Below, piece by piece: positions 47,808-59,600 of a stretch of 64,000 nt of DNA; the stretch's first letter is position 1, and every line of letters starts with the position of its first letter. Origin of the DNA: an uncultured Gemmatimonadota bacterium (GTDB lineage Bacteria > Gemmatimonadota > Gemmatimonadetes > Gemmatimonadales > Gemmatimonadaceae); assembly GCA_903910555.1 (NCBI GenBank), contig CAIVZZ010000006.1:122648-186647 (forward strand), given 5' to 3'. A program made the translations under genes and the position numbers. The notes under the pieces are model-generated. The model was given only the letters and a program-made list of their open reading frames with translations, made no database searches and was not told the DNA's origin.

Positions 47808-50288
47808 TTGCAGGAAGCTTCGAAGCAAAACACGATTTTAGCGGCTACCGAGCCCGCAACGTCGCGCTGGATCAACCAGGCGACGATGCGCCACACGAGC
47901 ACGCTGCTCGTGTATCTGGTGGTGGTCGCGCTCGGCAATCTCCTCGGCGCGCGAGTCGATTACCGCACGTACATCGTGATGGGCGTCTGGATCGGGTTGA
48001 ACCTGATCGTCGCGCCGTGGGCCGCGCGTCCGCTCGACTACAAAACACGACTCCGCCGCTACGCGATGACGCTCGCGCTGGACGTCGTCTTCCTCGGCGC
48101 AGTCTACTATTTCGTCGACGCGGCGCAGTGGCTCGGCGCAGTGTTCTTCATTCACAGCGCGCTCGTCGCGGCGGCAACGCTCCCGCGCCGCTGGGCGATT
48201 TCGATCGCTGGATTAATCGTCGTCGTCTTTCTGGCGCTCGTGTGGCTCGCGGTCGCGGGGCCGCCGCTCGTGCACTCACCGGTGGGATTGCCGTCGGTGC
48301 ACGGGAATTATCAGTGGGCCGTTGGCTCGATCGCCGCAGCGCTCGGCTTGATTGTCGTGCTGATGATGCTGCAGCTGCGCTTGGTAGAAACCATCCGCGA
48401 CGCCGAGCAGCGTTATCTCCTGCTCGTGCAGTCGGCGCCTGACATGGTAATGACATTTGACGACACGGGACACTTCCTCGAAGTGAACCCCGCGACGCTT
48501 CAGCAGGCCGGCTACACGTGGGAAGAAATAAAGCAGCTCCCGAACACGTCGTTTTTTCCGCCTGAAGACTGGCCGAAAATCATGGACGCGCGGAAGCGCA
48601 CGCTGCAGGGCGAAATCGTCGAGATGGATATCCGCTTCGTCAAACGGAGCGGGGAAGTGCGCTGGGTACAGACGCGCAGCGCTTCTTACAGACGTCAGGG
48701 CGAGAGCACGGCGCTGCTCGTTCTCGCACGCGATATCACAGACGCCAAGCGTCAGACCGACGCGCTGCGCGACAACGACGAACGTTTTCGTCTCATCGTC
48801 AATTCACTCGACCTCGGCTTCTACACGATCGATACCGAGGGCCGCCTCACGGCGATCTATGGACGCTGGGCGCAGGAGCAGGCCGCGCTTGGCAAGCAGC
48901 TCGTCGGCTCGCACGGGATCGAGTTCGTTCCGCCCGAAGCGGCGGAACTCCATCGCGAAGCCAACAGGCGCGCGCTCGCCGGCGAGGACGTCACGTTTCA
49001 ATGGACGGTGAAAGCAAACGCCGATCAACAGGAGAAATTCCTTCGCGCGCATTTGGCGCCGCTGCGAAATACCGAGGATGCGATTGTTGGCGTCGCGGGT
49101 GTGTGGACGGATGAAACAGAAGCAACGATTGCCGAGAGAGAGCGCGACACGCTGCGTGGCCGCCTCGCAGATGCGGAGCGCATCGAGTCGCTCGGCAAGC
49201 TCGTCTCCGGCGTTGCACATGAACTGAACAACCCGCTCGCCGCGATTCTGAATTTCACTGAAGATCTTCTCGCCGATCAGCGCACCGGCGATGAACGGAT
49301 GGCGCTCGAAGTGATTCAGGCGCAGGCACTGCGCTCCCGCACGATCGTCCGCGACCTGCTCACCTTCGTCCGAAAGGGTGACAGGCGCACACGCAAGCCG
49401 GATACGCCGGGGCCGATTCTCGAGACACTCGTGCGCGCGGTGCGGCCGGGTCTCGCAACGCAGGGCGTTTCATTCGCCGCGACTATTTCAGATCCCGATG
49501 CGCCGCTCTTGCTCGATCGCGCTGGTTTCGAACAGGTCGTAACGAATCTTCTCACCAACGCTGCGCAATCCGCCGGAGCAGGCGGAGCAGTGCGGCTCGC
49601 GTCGCGGCTCGGCGATGACCACTACGAAGTGATTGTCGAGGACAACGGCGCGGGAATTCCCGAAGAGAATTTTTCGAGAATCTTCGAGCCATTTTTCACG
49701 ACCAAGGCAACAGGGCAGGGCGTTGGTCTAGGGCTCTCTGTCTCGCTCGGCATCATGCAGGCGCACGACGGAGCACTCGTCGCAGAAAATCGTGGCGCCG
49801 CCGCCGGCGGTGGCGCGAGATTTACGATGAAACTCCCGCTCTCGATCACGCGCGAGAAACGAAATACACCGCCGAGGGTTTTAGATCCCATGCCGCCGCG
49901 CAAAGCCTCGCTCTTGATTATCGACGACGAAGAATCGATTCGCCGGGCGCTGCGCCGTTATTTCGAGCGGCGGGATTGGGTTGTTGAAGAGGCGACGGAC
50001 GGCGCAGATGGATTGGTCAAACTCGAGCGTCCGGATGCGGCGGCTGTGTTCGATGTGATTCTCTGCGATTTGAAAATGCCGGGGATTTCCGGACAGGATT
50101 TGTATGTGCGGCTGAAAGATGGGCGACCGGCGCTGGCGAAGAAATTTATTTTCGCGACTGGGGATTCGGGGGCGCCGGATGTTGTGGACTTCCTTACATC
50201 AGTTGGCGTTCCCGTGCTTGAAAAGCCGTTTGAGTTGCGGGCGCTGGAGTTATTGGCGCAGCAGGTGCGAGCTGACAACGCGGTGTAG
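47808..50288 (+). CDS. Hybrid sensor histidine kinase (TM, PAS repeats, HisKA/HATPase, receiver)
   Basis: 826 aa; LGKLVSGVAHELNNPLAAILNFTEDLL; GQGVGLGLSVSLGIMQAHDG; C-terminal LLIIDDEESIRRALRRYFE. Confidence 0.92.
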   Translation: MQEASKQNTILAATEPATSRWINQATMRHTSTLLVYLVVVALGNLLGARVDYRTYIVMGVWIGLNLIVAPWAARPLDYKTRLRRYAMTLALDVVFLGAVYYFVDAAQWLGAVFFIHSALVAAATLPRRWAISIAGLIVVVFLALVWLAVAGPPLVHSPVGLPSVHGNYQWAVGSIAAALGLIVVLMMLQLRLVETIRDAEQRYLLLVQSAPDMVMTFDDTGHFLEVNPATLQQAGYTWEEIKQLPNTSFFPPEDWPKIMDARKRTLQGEIVEMDIRFVKRSGEVRWVQTRSASYRRQGESTALLVLARDITDAKRQTDALRDNDERFRLIVNSLDLGFYTIDTEGRLTAIYGRWAQEQAALGKQLVGSHGIEFVPPEAAELHREANRRALAGEDVTFQWTVKANADQQEKFLRAHLAPLRNTEDAIVGVAGVWTDETEATIAERERDTLRGRLADAERIESLGKLVSGVAHELNNPLAAILNFTEDLLADQRTGDERMALEVIQAQALRSRTIVRDLLTFVRKGDRRTRKPDTPGPILETLVRAVRPGLATQGVSFAATISDPDAPLLLDRAGFEQVVTNLLTNAAQSAGAGGAVRLASRLGDDHYEVIVEDNGAGIPEENFSRIFEPFFTTKATGQGVGLGLSVSLGIMQAHDGALVAENRGAAAGGGARFTMKLPLSITREKRNTPPRVLDPMPPRKASLLIIDDEESIRRALRRYFERRDWVVEEATDGADGLVKLERPDAAAVFDVILCDLKMPGISGQDLYVRLKDGRPALAKKFIFATGDSGAPDVVDFLTSVGVPVLEKPFELRALELLAQQVRADNAV

Positions 50289-50306
50289 CTGTGAGCTCCG
50301 AACGGC

Positions 50307-50474
50307 GATGCACAATGCAGAAGAGGAATGCGGAGTAGAAATGAGAGGCGAGGGAATTCGGAATCCGAATCCAACTCGCCTCTCATTTCTTAGTACCGCA
50401 TTCCTCTTCTGCATTCTGCATCTAAACTCGCCCCTCAGCCCTCAGTGCCGCATTCCTCTTCTGCATTCTGCATC
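50307..50474. repeat. Hairpin element, family 1 copy D plus tandem right arm
   Basis: GATGCACAATGCAGAAGAGGAATGCGG (50307..50333) versus CCGCATTCCTCTTCTGCATTCTGCATC (50396..50422), 26/27. Inner perfect 14-bp stem AAATGAGAGGCGAG/CTCGCCTCTCATTT (50339..50352/50375..50388). Apical ATTCGG-AAT-CCGAAT. Second copy of the right arm at 50448..50474. Confidence 0.93.
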
Positions 50475-50486
50475 TGAACTCACCCC

Positions 50487-53400
50487 TCATTTCTTAAGGA
50501 GTGCCCCCTCCAACGCCTGCACTGTAATCGGCTTGGAAACATAATCATCCATCCCCGCCTCCAAGCACCGCTCCCGATCTCCATCCATCGCATTTGCCGT
50601 CATCGCGACAATCCGCACCTTATCCCCACGCTCCCGAATCCGCCGCGTCGCCTCGAGCCCGTCGAAAATCGGCATCTGAACATCCATAAAAACAATGTCG
50701 TAAGGGAATCTGCCGGACATCGTCACCGCTTCCGATCCGTCGCCAGCGACATCCACGCGACATCCAAGCCGCTCGAGCATCTTCACCGCGACCATCTGAT
50801 TCACCGGATTGTCTTCGGCGAGCAAAACCTTGGTGATGTTCAACCGCGGCACACCAGCACTGACGCGCTTCTCAGCCGGCGGCTCGACCGTCAGCGGACG
50901 CTTTCGCTCGTTGATCGCATGCCGCGTGACGATCGGAACGTCCATGCTCCAGCCTCGCGGCCCGGCGAGCACCGCTTCGAGCGTGTGCACGAGCGTCTCC
51001 GGCCTGAACGGCTTCGTGAGATACGCATTGAATCCCACCGCATGAAAGCGATCCGCATCGCCGCGCTGCGCCGCTGACGTCGCGAGCACGAGCGAAATAC
51101 CCGCGATCGCCGGATCCGCACGCACCGCGCGCGCGAGCATCTCGCCGTCCATCCCCGGCATCAGGAAATCGAACAACGCCACCTGATACGGATCACCGTC
51201 GCGCACCGCGTTCTGCATCATGATCAGCGCCTGCGGTCCGTTCGTCGCCGCATCAACGCGCATTCCCCACGCGCGCATGAACTCGCACTGCACCTGAACA
51301 TTGATCGGCACATCGTCAACTACGATCACTCGAACCTTGCCGAGTGAAATCGACGGAATCGGTTCAGGAACGGGACTCGTATCTTCCGGAAGCGGCAGCG
51401 TAAACCAGAACGTCGAGCCTTCGCCATCTGTGCTCGTGACGCCGATCTCGCCGCCCATCAACTCAACCAAGCGTTTCGAAATCGAAAGCCCGAGTCCCGT
51501 GCCGCCAAAGCGACGCGTCGTCGATGCATCAGCCTGCGTGAACGGCTGAAACAACGCCGAAAGTTTCTCGCCCGAGATGCCAATGCCCGTATCGGTGATC
51601 TCAAATCGGAACCGCCCGATGTCATCACCCGATCGCAACGCCTCGACCGAAATCACCACGTGCCCCGCCTCGGTGAACTTCAGCGCGTTGCCCGCAAGGT
51701 TCAAAAGCACCTGCCTGATACGACCCGAGTCGCCGATCACTCTGCGCGGCGCGTCAGTCGCATAGCGCACCACGAGTTCGAGATTCTGATCGATCGCGCG
51801 CGGCACCAACAACTCCGCCACCTCTGCAACAGCCACCTGCAAATCAAACGGAATCGGCTCGATCGAAAGTTTGCCCGCCTCCACTTTCGAGAAATCGAGA
51901 ATGTCGTTGATCACGCTCATCAGCAGCTGTGCCGAATGCTTGATGGCGTCGAGATACTGCCGCTGCTCCAGCGTGAGCGCAGAATCGCCGAGGAGGCTCG
52001 TCATGCCGAGCACACCGTTCATCGGCGTCCGAATCTCGTGCGACATCATCGCGAGGAACTCGCTCTTGGTGCGCACCGCCGTTTCCGCCTGATCTTTCGC
52101 CGCGATCAACGCGGCTTCAGTCGCTTTGCGCGCTGTGATGTCCGTGAGAATCAGCACGTACAGCGTCTCGCCGCGCACCGAAACACTGGAGAAGCGAAGG
52201 TCGACCGGGAATTTCGAACCGTCCGGATGCACACCGAACGACTCCTGCATCGCTGCGTCCAGATACGCCGTGATGTTCCCAGTCCACGGAACGTCAGTCG
52301 CTACGAACCGGGTGATCGGCATCGACGTGATCGGCTCGCCGCGCACGCCGAAGCTTGCCGTCGCCATCCCGTTCGCGCGCGCGACGTCGCCGAGTTCGTC
52401 CAAAATCAAAACGCTGTTGGGTGAAGAATCGATGATCGCGCTCAAGGTTTCCTCGCGCATCACCAGTTCTTCTTCGGCCTGCCGCCGTTTCGTTTCTGCT
52501 TTCTCGCTCTGACGCCGCTGGAACACCGCGATTAATCCGGTGACGACCACAATCCCGATCATCGCCGCGAGCACGCGACGGAGCACCATCACCAGCGAGA
52601 GCGCTTCGTCGTCATTGATTTCATAAATCAACCCGGCGTCGAGCTGCGGAATCCAGGTCCAAGCGCCGACGACATCGCGGCCGCGATAATCGTGATATGA
52701 ACTCAGCGTGAGCCCGGTCTCACCGCCGAGCGCGCGCTGCGCGGCGTAGGTGAGCGGCCGGTCCTTCAGCGGGACGTTCGACTTGAATCCGCTGGTGAGA
52801 TCGCCGCCCGGATCGCGCACTTCCACATGGAGCGCGGAGCCGGAAATTGTATCATTCCCAATCAGACCGCTGCGGCGCAGCTGATCGTCAAAGCGCGATT
52901 CCGTGAGCAACAATCCGGTGCGAGAGAAGAGATAAGTCTCGGCGGTTTGGCCCTGACGATTGCTCGTGAGCAAACGGCGCAGCTGAAGCTCGGGCCGCAG
53001 TCTGAAGCCGAGCACGCCGACGACTTTTCCATGCTCATCGCGAATCGGCGCGGCGGCGACCATCGACGCCACTCCGGTGCGCAGCACGCCCGCTTCGTCG
53101 GGGAGGGGAGTGACCGCCGCGTACGGCGGCGTGATTGCCGATTCACCCGCGAGCACACGGAACGCGAGCCCCGAATGATTCGTCGGCCCCTTCGAGCCGA
53201 CGAGTTCATACTGCGATCCTGCCACCATGCGGCCCGCGGTATCGAGCAGGAGAACGCCCGCGAGGTGACTCGACTTCATCTCCGTGCTCATCATCGCCTC
53301 GAACGCGCGCGCCTCGGGCCGCGCACGCAACTCAGCGGTGCTCGCACGCCCGCCGGCCGACGCAGCATTCAGCGATTTCGCGATCTGCGCGAGCCCCGGC

Positions 53401-53636
53401 GTTGCCGCCCACGTCTCCACGCGCAGCTGCTCGTCGTCGCTCCAGAGAACGATAGAGTGGCGAATTGCCTGCAAGCGCGATTCGAGGAGATCAGAGGCGG
53501 TTTCGCTCGACCGCCGCTCGACCGACTCGAACGCGAACCCTGAAAGACCCACAAATAGCAGAACCAGCGAAAGAAGGATCGTTCGCGGGAGGGTGCTGGG
53601 GCGGGTGGCTAGCGTAATGGCTTGGCTGGCGCGCAT
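50487..53636 (-). CDS. Hybrid sensor histidine kinase (extracellular sensor region, PAS, HisKA, HATPase, two receiver domains)
   Basis: 1049 aa; [84 protein letters not shown]. Confidence 0.94.
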   Translation of the reverse strand: MRASQAITLATRPSTLPRTILLSLVLLFVGLSGFAFESVERRSSETASDLLESRLQAIRHSIVLWSDDEQLRVETWAATPGLAQIAKSLNAASAGGRASTAELRARPEARAFEAMMSTEMKSSHLAGVLLLDTAGRMVAGSQYELVGSKGPTNHSGLAFRVLAGESAITPPYAAVTPLPDEAGVLRTGVASMVAAAPIRDEHGKVVGVLGFRLRPELQLRRLLTSNRQGQTAETYLFSRTGLLLTESRFDDQLRRSGLIGNDTISGSALHVEVRDPGGDLTSGFKSNVPLKDRPLTYAAQRALGGETGLTLSSYHDYRGRDVVGAWTWIPQLDAGLIYEINDDEALSLVMVLRRVLAAMIGIVVVTGLIAVFQRRQSEKAETKRRQAEEELVMREETLSAIIDSSPNSVLILDELGDVARANGMATASFGVRGEPITSMPITRFVATDVPWTGNITAYLDAAMQESFGVHPDGSKFPVDLRFSSVSVRGETLYVLILTDITARKATEAALIAAKDQAETAVRTKSEFLAMMSHEIRTPMNGVLGMTSLLGDSALTLEQRQYLDAIKHSAQLLMSVINDILDFSKVEAGKLSIEPIPFDLQVAVAEVAELLVPRAIDQNLELVVRYATDAPRRVIGDSGRIRQVLLNLAGNALKFTEAGHVVISVEALRSGDDIGRFRFEITDTGIGISGEKLSALFQPFTQADASTTRRFGGTGLGLSISKRLVELMGGEIGVTSTDGEGSTFWFTLPLPEDTSPVPEPIPSISLGKVRVIVVDDVPINVQVQCEFMRAWGMRVDAATNGPQALIMMQNAVRDGDPYQVALFDFLMPGMDGEMLARAVRADPAIAGISLVLATSAAQRGDADRFHAVGFNAYLTKPFRPETLVHTLEAVLAGPRGWSMDVPIVTRHAINERKRPLTVEPPAEKRVSAGVPRLNITKVLLAEDNPVNQMVAVKMLERLGCRVDVAGDGSEAVTMSGRFPYDIVFMDVQMPIFDGLEATRRIRERGDKVRIVAMTANAMDGDRERCLEAGMDDYVSKPITVQALEGALLKK

Positions 53637-53694
53637 GGGAGTCAGAATATACCTTTAACTACTGCGAACGTCCCAGAGGCGTGGCGCGTAGTAG

Positions 53695-53852
53695 AGGGGC
53701 GAGAGATGAGATGGATGCGGGATTTTCCGGCCTGATGCAGAATGCAGGGTCGGAATGCGGGATCCGGAGTAGCTGTGAGCGGCGAGATCCCGCATCCAGA
53801 ATCCGGCTCGCCCCTCATACCTACTCCGCATTCCTTCTCTGCATCCTGCATT
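53695..53852. repeat. Hairpin element, family 1 copy E
   Basis: GATGCAGAATGCAGGGTCGGAATGCGG (53734..53760) versus CCGCATTCCTTCTCTGCATCCTGCAT (53826..53851); inner GATGCGGGAT-like inverted repeats. Confidence 0.8.
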
Positions 53853-53902
53853 TTTAGTTATCACACTGGCGCCGTCGCCTTCACCCGAATTGCTTTATAA
53901 GG

Positions 53903-55381
53903 ATGATCGACCGCCGCCTAGCAATCTTGACCTTTCTGCTCACAGCTTCCTGCTCCCCGCCCAAAACCATCGGCGGCGAGCCGTCTGTCGCCCCAACCCC
54001 GTCCAAGGAATGGCCCGCCGCGAAACCCACCGGCGCGAGCAAACCCTTCAACTCGACCGAGACCGACCGCGCCAATCGAGGCGCCGTAATTCCGTCCGAT
54101 GTCTCCACCCGGATGGACCGGTTATCCATCTCCGACGTTGTCGATCTCGCACTCGGCAACTCCCCCCAAACCCGCAATACGTGGGCTCAGGCGAGAGCCG
54201 CCGCGGCAGCATTTGGTTCGGCGCAGGGGCACCTGCTCCCGTCACTCGAACTCGACGGCGTCGGCGGTCCGCAAAAAGCCATTTCAAGCAACCCTGCGAT
54301 TTTTCCCACGCAGCGTTCGACCTTCACGACCTCGCTGAACCTCTCGTATCTGCTCCTCGACTTTGGCCAGCGCGGTGGCGCGATGCAGGCCGCGCATGAA
54401 GCACTCTTCGCGGCTGATCTCACGCATAACGCGACGGTTCAGAGCGTAGTGCTCCAGGCCGAAGACGCATACTTCACCTATCAAGCGAGTCGCGGTTTGT
54501 ACGACGCCGCTGATACCGCAACGAGAACCGCGCAGACGAATCTCGCCGCCGCCGATCGCCGGCATGATGTCGGCCTCGCAACGATCGCCGATGTGCTGCA
54601 GGCGCGGACCGCGCTATCGCAGGCGAAACTGAACGAGCAAACCGCCGCCGGAAATATTCAGGCCGCGCGCGCGCAGCTCGCGCTCTCCTTGGGCCTCGCC
54701 GCAAATTCCAGATTCGACGCCGCGCTCGATACCGGCACCGCTCCAGTTTTGCAGCTCGCCGAGAATGTGGATTCGATCATCGCCAAAGCCGTCCGCGATC
54801 GCCCGGATGTAGCCGCCGCGCGAGCACTCGCCCGCCAAGCCCAGGCCCAAGTCCGCCAGGCGAACTCCGTACGACTCCCGACCATCACCCTCGGCGCGTC
54901 AGAGGGGAACACCCAGGCGAACATCGCCCCGCTGGCCGGCAACACCTACGCCCTGACATTCGGCGTAGCGATCCCGCTCTTCAGCGGTTTCTCACACGAG
55001 TACGACGTAGTCACCGCGAAGGAATTGGCAGCCGCAGCCGCAGCCAGAGCCGAGCAGACAAGGCTCTCAGCCATCTCCCAAGTCTTCACGTCTTATTACG
55101 CTCTACAGACCGCCACCCAGCGCGTAAGCACCTCGGCAGAACTCCTCACGAGCGCCGTTCAGTCCGAAGAAGTAGCCCGAGGCCGCTACGCCGAGGGCGT
55201 AGGCAGCATCCTCGACCTGCTCACCGCTCAGAGCGCACTCGCCGATGCCCGAGCCCAGTCCGTCCTAAGCCGCTGGACCTGGTACGCGAGCCTGGCCCAA
55301 CTATCCCACGATGCGGGCGTCCTTGGAACCCGCGGCGAACCCAACATCACGCTCTCCCCCGTCACTCCCGGACGCCAGTAG
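53903..55381 (+). CDS. TolC-family outer-membrane efflux protein
   Basis: 492 aa; lipobox LTASCSPP; LADRRHDVGLATIADVLQARTALSQAKLNEQTA-like OEP repeats. Confidence 0.9.
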   Translation: MIDRRLAILTFLLTASCSPPKTIGGEPSVAPTPSKEWPAAKPTGASKPFNSTETDRANRGAVIPSDVSTRMDRLSISDVVDLALGNSPQTRNTWAQARAAAAAFGSAQGHLLPSLELDGVGGPQKAISSNPAIFPTQRSTFTTSLNLSYLLLDFGQRGGAMQAAHEALFAADLTHNATVQSVVLQAEDAYFTYQASRGLYDAADTATRTAQTNLAAADRRHDVGLATIADVLQARTALSQAKLNEQTAAGNIQAARAQLALSLGLAANSRFDAALDTGTAPVLQLAENVDSIIAKAVRDRPDVAAARALARQAQAQVRQANSVRLPTITLGASEGNTQANIAPLAGNTYALTFGVAIPLFSGFSHEYDVVTAKELAAAAAARAEQTRLSAISQVFTSYYALQTATQRVSTSAELLTSAVQSEEVARGRYAEGVGSILDLLTAQSALADARAQSVLSRWTWYASLAQLSHDAGVLGTRGEPNITLSPVTPGRQ

Positions 55382-55384
55382 CAA

Positions 55385-56641
55385 ATGACGCATACCGCCC
55401 GCACTACCCCCCCAAAATTAAATGCACCAGCTCTCTCAGATTCACGCCGATCAAATCAGCTAAATCCGCGTAATCCGTGGGCCGCCGTTGCAGTACCCGC
55501 GTGTTTCCCGCGTAACCCGCGGCAAGCCGTTGCCGTTGCTGTTGCAGTTGTATTTGCAGCCGCCTGCTCCAAACCCGCCGCCCCGTCCAAACCGCCGGTC
55601 TCCGTAACCGTAGCAACCGCCGAACGCGGCAACGCCCCCTACATCGTCCAAGCCAACGGCCTAGTCGAGCCCGCGCAAACAGTAGCCGTGCAGTCCCAAG
55701 TCGGCGGCGTCCTCACAGCCGTCCACTTCAAAGAAGGCGACGAAGTAAAAGCCGGCCAAGTCTTATTTGAAATCGACCCGCGCCCCTTCAAAGCCGCACT
55801 AGATCAGGCCGTCGCAGTTCTCGCACGCGACAACGCCAATCTCGTCAGCGCCAAGAACGACGCCGACCGCTACTCCGCTCTCGTCGCCAAAGACTTCGTC
55901 ACCAAATCTCAGGCCGATCAAGCGCAGGCCGCAGCCGCCGCAGCGAAAGCAGTAGTCGCCGCCGATCAAGCCGCACTCGACAACGCGAAGTTCAATCTCG
56001 AAAACGCCACAATCACAGCACCGATCACCGGCAAGACCGGCATCCTGCTGGTAAAACAGGGCAACCTGGTTAAACCGGGCAGCGTTCCGCCGCTCGTCGT
56101 GATCAATCAGATCCACCCGATCGACGTGCACTTTACCGTGCCCGATCAGCAGTTCCCGCTCGTCCAGAAATACGCCATGGGCGCGCAGAAACTCCGCGTC
56201 ATCGTCAAGCCGCGCGGCGATGCCACCGCCGAACAGGGCGAGCTCAACATGCTCGACAACGGCGTCGACACCACCACCGGCACCGTCACCCTCAAGGCAC
56301 AATTCCCGAACGCCGCCGGCCATCTCTGGCCCGGACAGTTCGTCGCCGTTTCTGTTGAACTCTACGTCCAGCAGAACGCCGTCATGGTGCCAACGACCGC
56401 CGTGCAGAACGGGCAGGACGGCCAGTTCGTCTTCGTCATCTCCGCCGACCGCACCGCAGTCGTGCACCCCGTCACCGCCGGCCTCGTCGTCGGTGACCGC
56501 ACCGTCGTCGACAAGGGTATTGAAGTTGGGGACGTCGTCGTCACAGACGGCCAGTCGAGGCTGACTCCCAACGCCAAAGTTGAAGTCGCGAAACCGGCAC
56601 CTACAAAGCCAGCCGCGCAGAGCCCGGGAGGCAGCCCATGA
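55385..56641 (+). CDS. RND efflux periplasmic adaptor lipoprotein (MFP)
   Basis: 418 aa; VFAAACSKP lipobox; YIVQANGLVEPAQTVAVQSQVGGVLTAVHFKEGDEVKAGQVLFEIDPRPF. Confidence 0.92.
   Translation: MTHTARTTPPKLNAPALSDSRRSNQLNPRNPWAAVAVPACFPRNPRQAVAVAVAVVFAAACSKPAAPSKPPVSVTVATAERGNAPYIVQANGLVEPAQTVAVQSQVGGVLTAVHFKEGDEVKAGQVLFEIDPRPFKAALDQAVAVLARDNANLVSAKNDADRYSALVAKDFVTKSQADQAQAAAAAAKAVVAADQAALDNAKFNLENATITAPITGKTGILLVKQGNLVKPGSVPPLVVINQIHPIDVHFTVPDQQFPLVQKYAMGAQKLRVIVKPRGDATAEQGELNMLDNGVDTTTGTVTLKAQFPNAAGHLWPGQFVAVSVELYVQQNAVMVPTTAVQNGQDGQFVFVISADRTAVVHPVTAGLVVGDRTVVDKGIEVGDVVVTDGQSRLTPNAKVEVAKPAPTKPAAQSPGGSP
55461..55555. repeat. Fragment of hairpin family 4 embedded in coding sequence
   Basis: TTCCCGCGTAACCCGCGGCAAGCCGTTGCCGTTGCTGTTGCAGTT resembles TTTCCGCGTAAATCCGCGGCAAATTAGTTGCCGTTGCGGTTGCCGTT at ~38651..38696. 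Confidence 0.65.
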
Positions 56642-59600
56642 ACTTCACCGCACTCTTCATCAAACGCCCCGTCATGACCACGCTGGTCATGGTGGGGATT
56701 TTGGGTTTTGGCATTCTCTCCTATCAGAAACTTTCCGTTTCCGATTTGCCGAGCGTCGACTACCCAACGATTACCGTCAACGCATCGCTCCCCGGTGCGA
56801 GCCCCGAAACGATGGCCTCGGCCGTCGCGACGCCGCTCGAAAAACAATTCACCACGATCGCCGGCATCGACAACATGGTCTCGACCAGCTCCCTCGGGAG
56901 CACGTCGATCACCATCCAGTTCACACTCGATCGCAACATCGATGCAGGCGCGCAAGACGTCCAAACCGCCATCGCGCGCACGCTGGGAGTATTGCCGCAG
57001 GGGATGATCCCGCCGTCGATGCTCAAGACGAATCCGGCCGACCAGCCGATCATCTACATCAATCTTCACTCGGCAACCATGCCGCTCTCGGCGCTCGACG
57101 AATACGCCGAAACCGTCATGGCCCAGCGCATCTCCACCGTGAGTGGAGTGGCCGCGGTGAACGTCGGTGGCTCGGCGAAGTACGCGACGCGCGTGCAAAT
57201 CGACCCGCGCCAGCTCGCCAGCCGCGGCATTGGTATCGACGAAGTCGCTGACGCGATCAACGCCGCCAATGTGAACATTCCGACGGGCGTGCTCTGGGGC
57301 GATCACAAAGCGCTTACCGTGCAGGCCAACGGCCAGCTGAACAATGCCGCGCAGTTCGGCGATCTCGTCGTCACCTATCGCAACGGCGCGCCCGTGCGCC
57401 TGCGCGACGTCGGCAAAGTCATCGACGAAATCCAGAATAACAAAACCGCCAGCTGGCTCGACGGCGAGCGCTCGATCTCGCTCGCGATTCAAAAGCAGCC
57501 GGGCACGAATACCGTCGAAGTTGCCGACGCCATCAAAGCACTGCTCCCGATTTTCAAAGCGCAGATGCCAGCCGCAGTCGATGCAACAATCTTCTACGAT
57601 CGCGCGCAGGGCATTCGCGATTCCGTGCACGATGTAAAAATCACGCTCGGACTCACGCTCGTGCTCGTGATCCTCGTGATCTTCCTCTTCCTGCGCAACA
57701 TCTCGGCGACGGCGATTCCCAGCCTCGCGCTCCCCATGTCGCTGATGGGGACCTTCGCCGTGATGTACATGCTCGACTACAGTTTGGACAATCTCTCGCT
57801 AATGGCGCTCACATTAGCAGTGGGATTCGTAGTAGACGACGCGATCGTCATGCTCGAGAACATCGTGCGCCACATGGAGATGGGAAAAACGCCCATGCAG
57901 GCCGCGCTCGATGGAGCCGCCGAGATCGGCTTCACGATTATTTCGATGACGCTCTCGCTGACGGCCGTGTTCATTCCGCTCCTCTTCATGGGCGGAATCG
58001 TCGGCCGCTTGTTCAGAGAGTTCGCAGTGACGATCGCCGTCGCGATTCTCGTCTCCGGTTTTGTCTCGCTCTCGCTCACGCCGATGCTCGGCGCACACTT
58101 CCTGAACCCGAGCAACGTTCACGGGTCGAGCAACTTCGTGTTTGACGCGTTCGAGGCGCTCTACCAGCGCGTCCTCAAGTTCTACGATCGCTCGCTGCAC
58201 TGGGTGATGAAGCACCGCCCCACCGTGATGGTATTCTCGGCAATCACGCTCGTCGTGGCCGGATGGATGTTCACCGTGGTGAAGAAAGGATTTTTCCCGA
58301 GCGAAGATCAGGGAATCCTCCGCGCCAATACCGAGGGCATCCAGGGCATTGGCTACGCCGACATGGTCGCGAAGATGCAGCAGATCGCCGCGATCGGAAA
58401 AGAAAATCCGGAGGTGTCCGCCGAGAGTTATTCAGTGGCGAGCGGGTATGGTGGCTCGAGCGCGACCGTGAACACCGGCCGCATCACCTTCAGGCTCAAG
58501 CCGCGCGCCGAGCGAGAACATTCCGCCGACGAACTCGTGCCGCGGCTGGCGAGCGCGCTGCGCGCGGTGCCGGGGCTCGCGAGTTATGTCGTGAACTCGC
58601 CGACGATCAACATCGGCGGCAGAGCATCGAAGGGTCAGTATCAGTACACGATGACCGGTGGAAATTTGCCGAGCTTGTATAAGGCGAGCCAGGCGATGGA
58701 AGCGAAGATGAAGGAGATCAACGGCATCGTCGACGTGACGACCGATCTCCAGATTGCCAATCCACAGGCGTCGATCGAAATGGACCGCGATGCAGCTGCA
58801 CGTTTTCAGCTGACGCCAGAGCAGATTGAGACGGCGCTGTACAACGCGTACGGCTCGCGGCAGGTGAGCACGATTTACACGCCGCAGAACGAGTACTGGG
58901 TGATCCTCGAGCTGCTGCCCGAGTATCAATCTGATTTGAACGCGCTGAGCATGCTGTATGTGCGCTCGAAGACCGGGCAACTCGTGCCGCTCTCGGCGGT
59001 GACCAAGAACACGCCGACCGTCGGGCCGATGCTCGTGAACCACACCGGCCAGCTGCCGAGCGTGACGATTGCGTTCAACACGAAGCTGGGCGTTTCGCTT
59101 GGTGAAGCGACCGATGCCGTCGAGGCCGCAGCGCGGACCATTCTGCCTGAGGATGTGAGTGGCGCGTTTTATGGAGCTGCGCAAGTTTTTCAGGACACGC
59201 AGAAAGGTTTGATCACGCTGTTTATCATCGCGATCTTCGTGATTTACATCGTGCTCGGAATTTTGTACGAGAGCTTTATTCATCCGCTGACTATTCTGAG
59301 CGGAATCCCGTTTGCGGCATTTGGAGCACTCTTAGCCCTGATCGTTACGAAAACTGAGCTCACCGTTTATGCGTGGGTTGGTATCATCATGCTCGTCGGG
59401 TTGGTGAAGAAGAACGCGATCATGATGGTCGACTTCGCTACGGAAGCGGAGAAGCTCGGGAAGAATCCGTTTGATGCCATTGTGGAGGCATGTCTCGTGC
59501 GATTCAGGCCGATCACGATGACCACGATGGCCGCGCTGGTGGGAACGCTGCCGATCGCGCTTGGTGCCGGTGCAGGCGCCGAGTCGAGAAGGCCGCTCGG

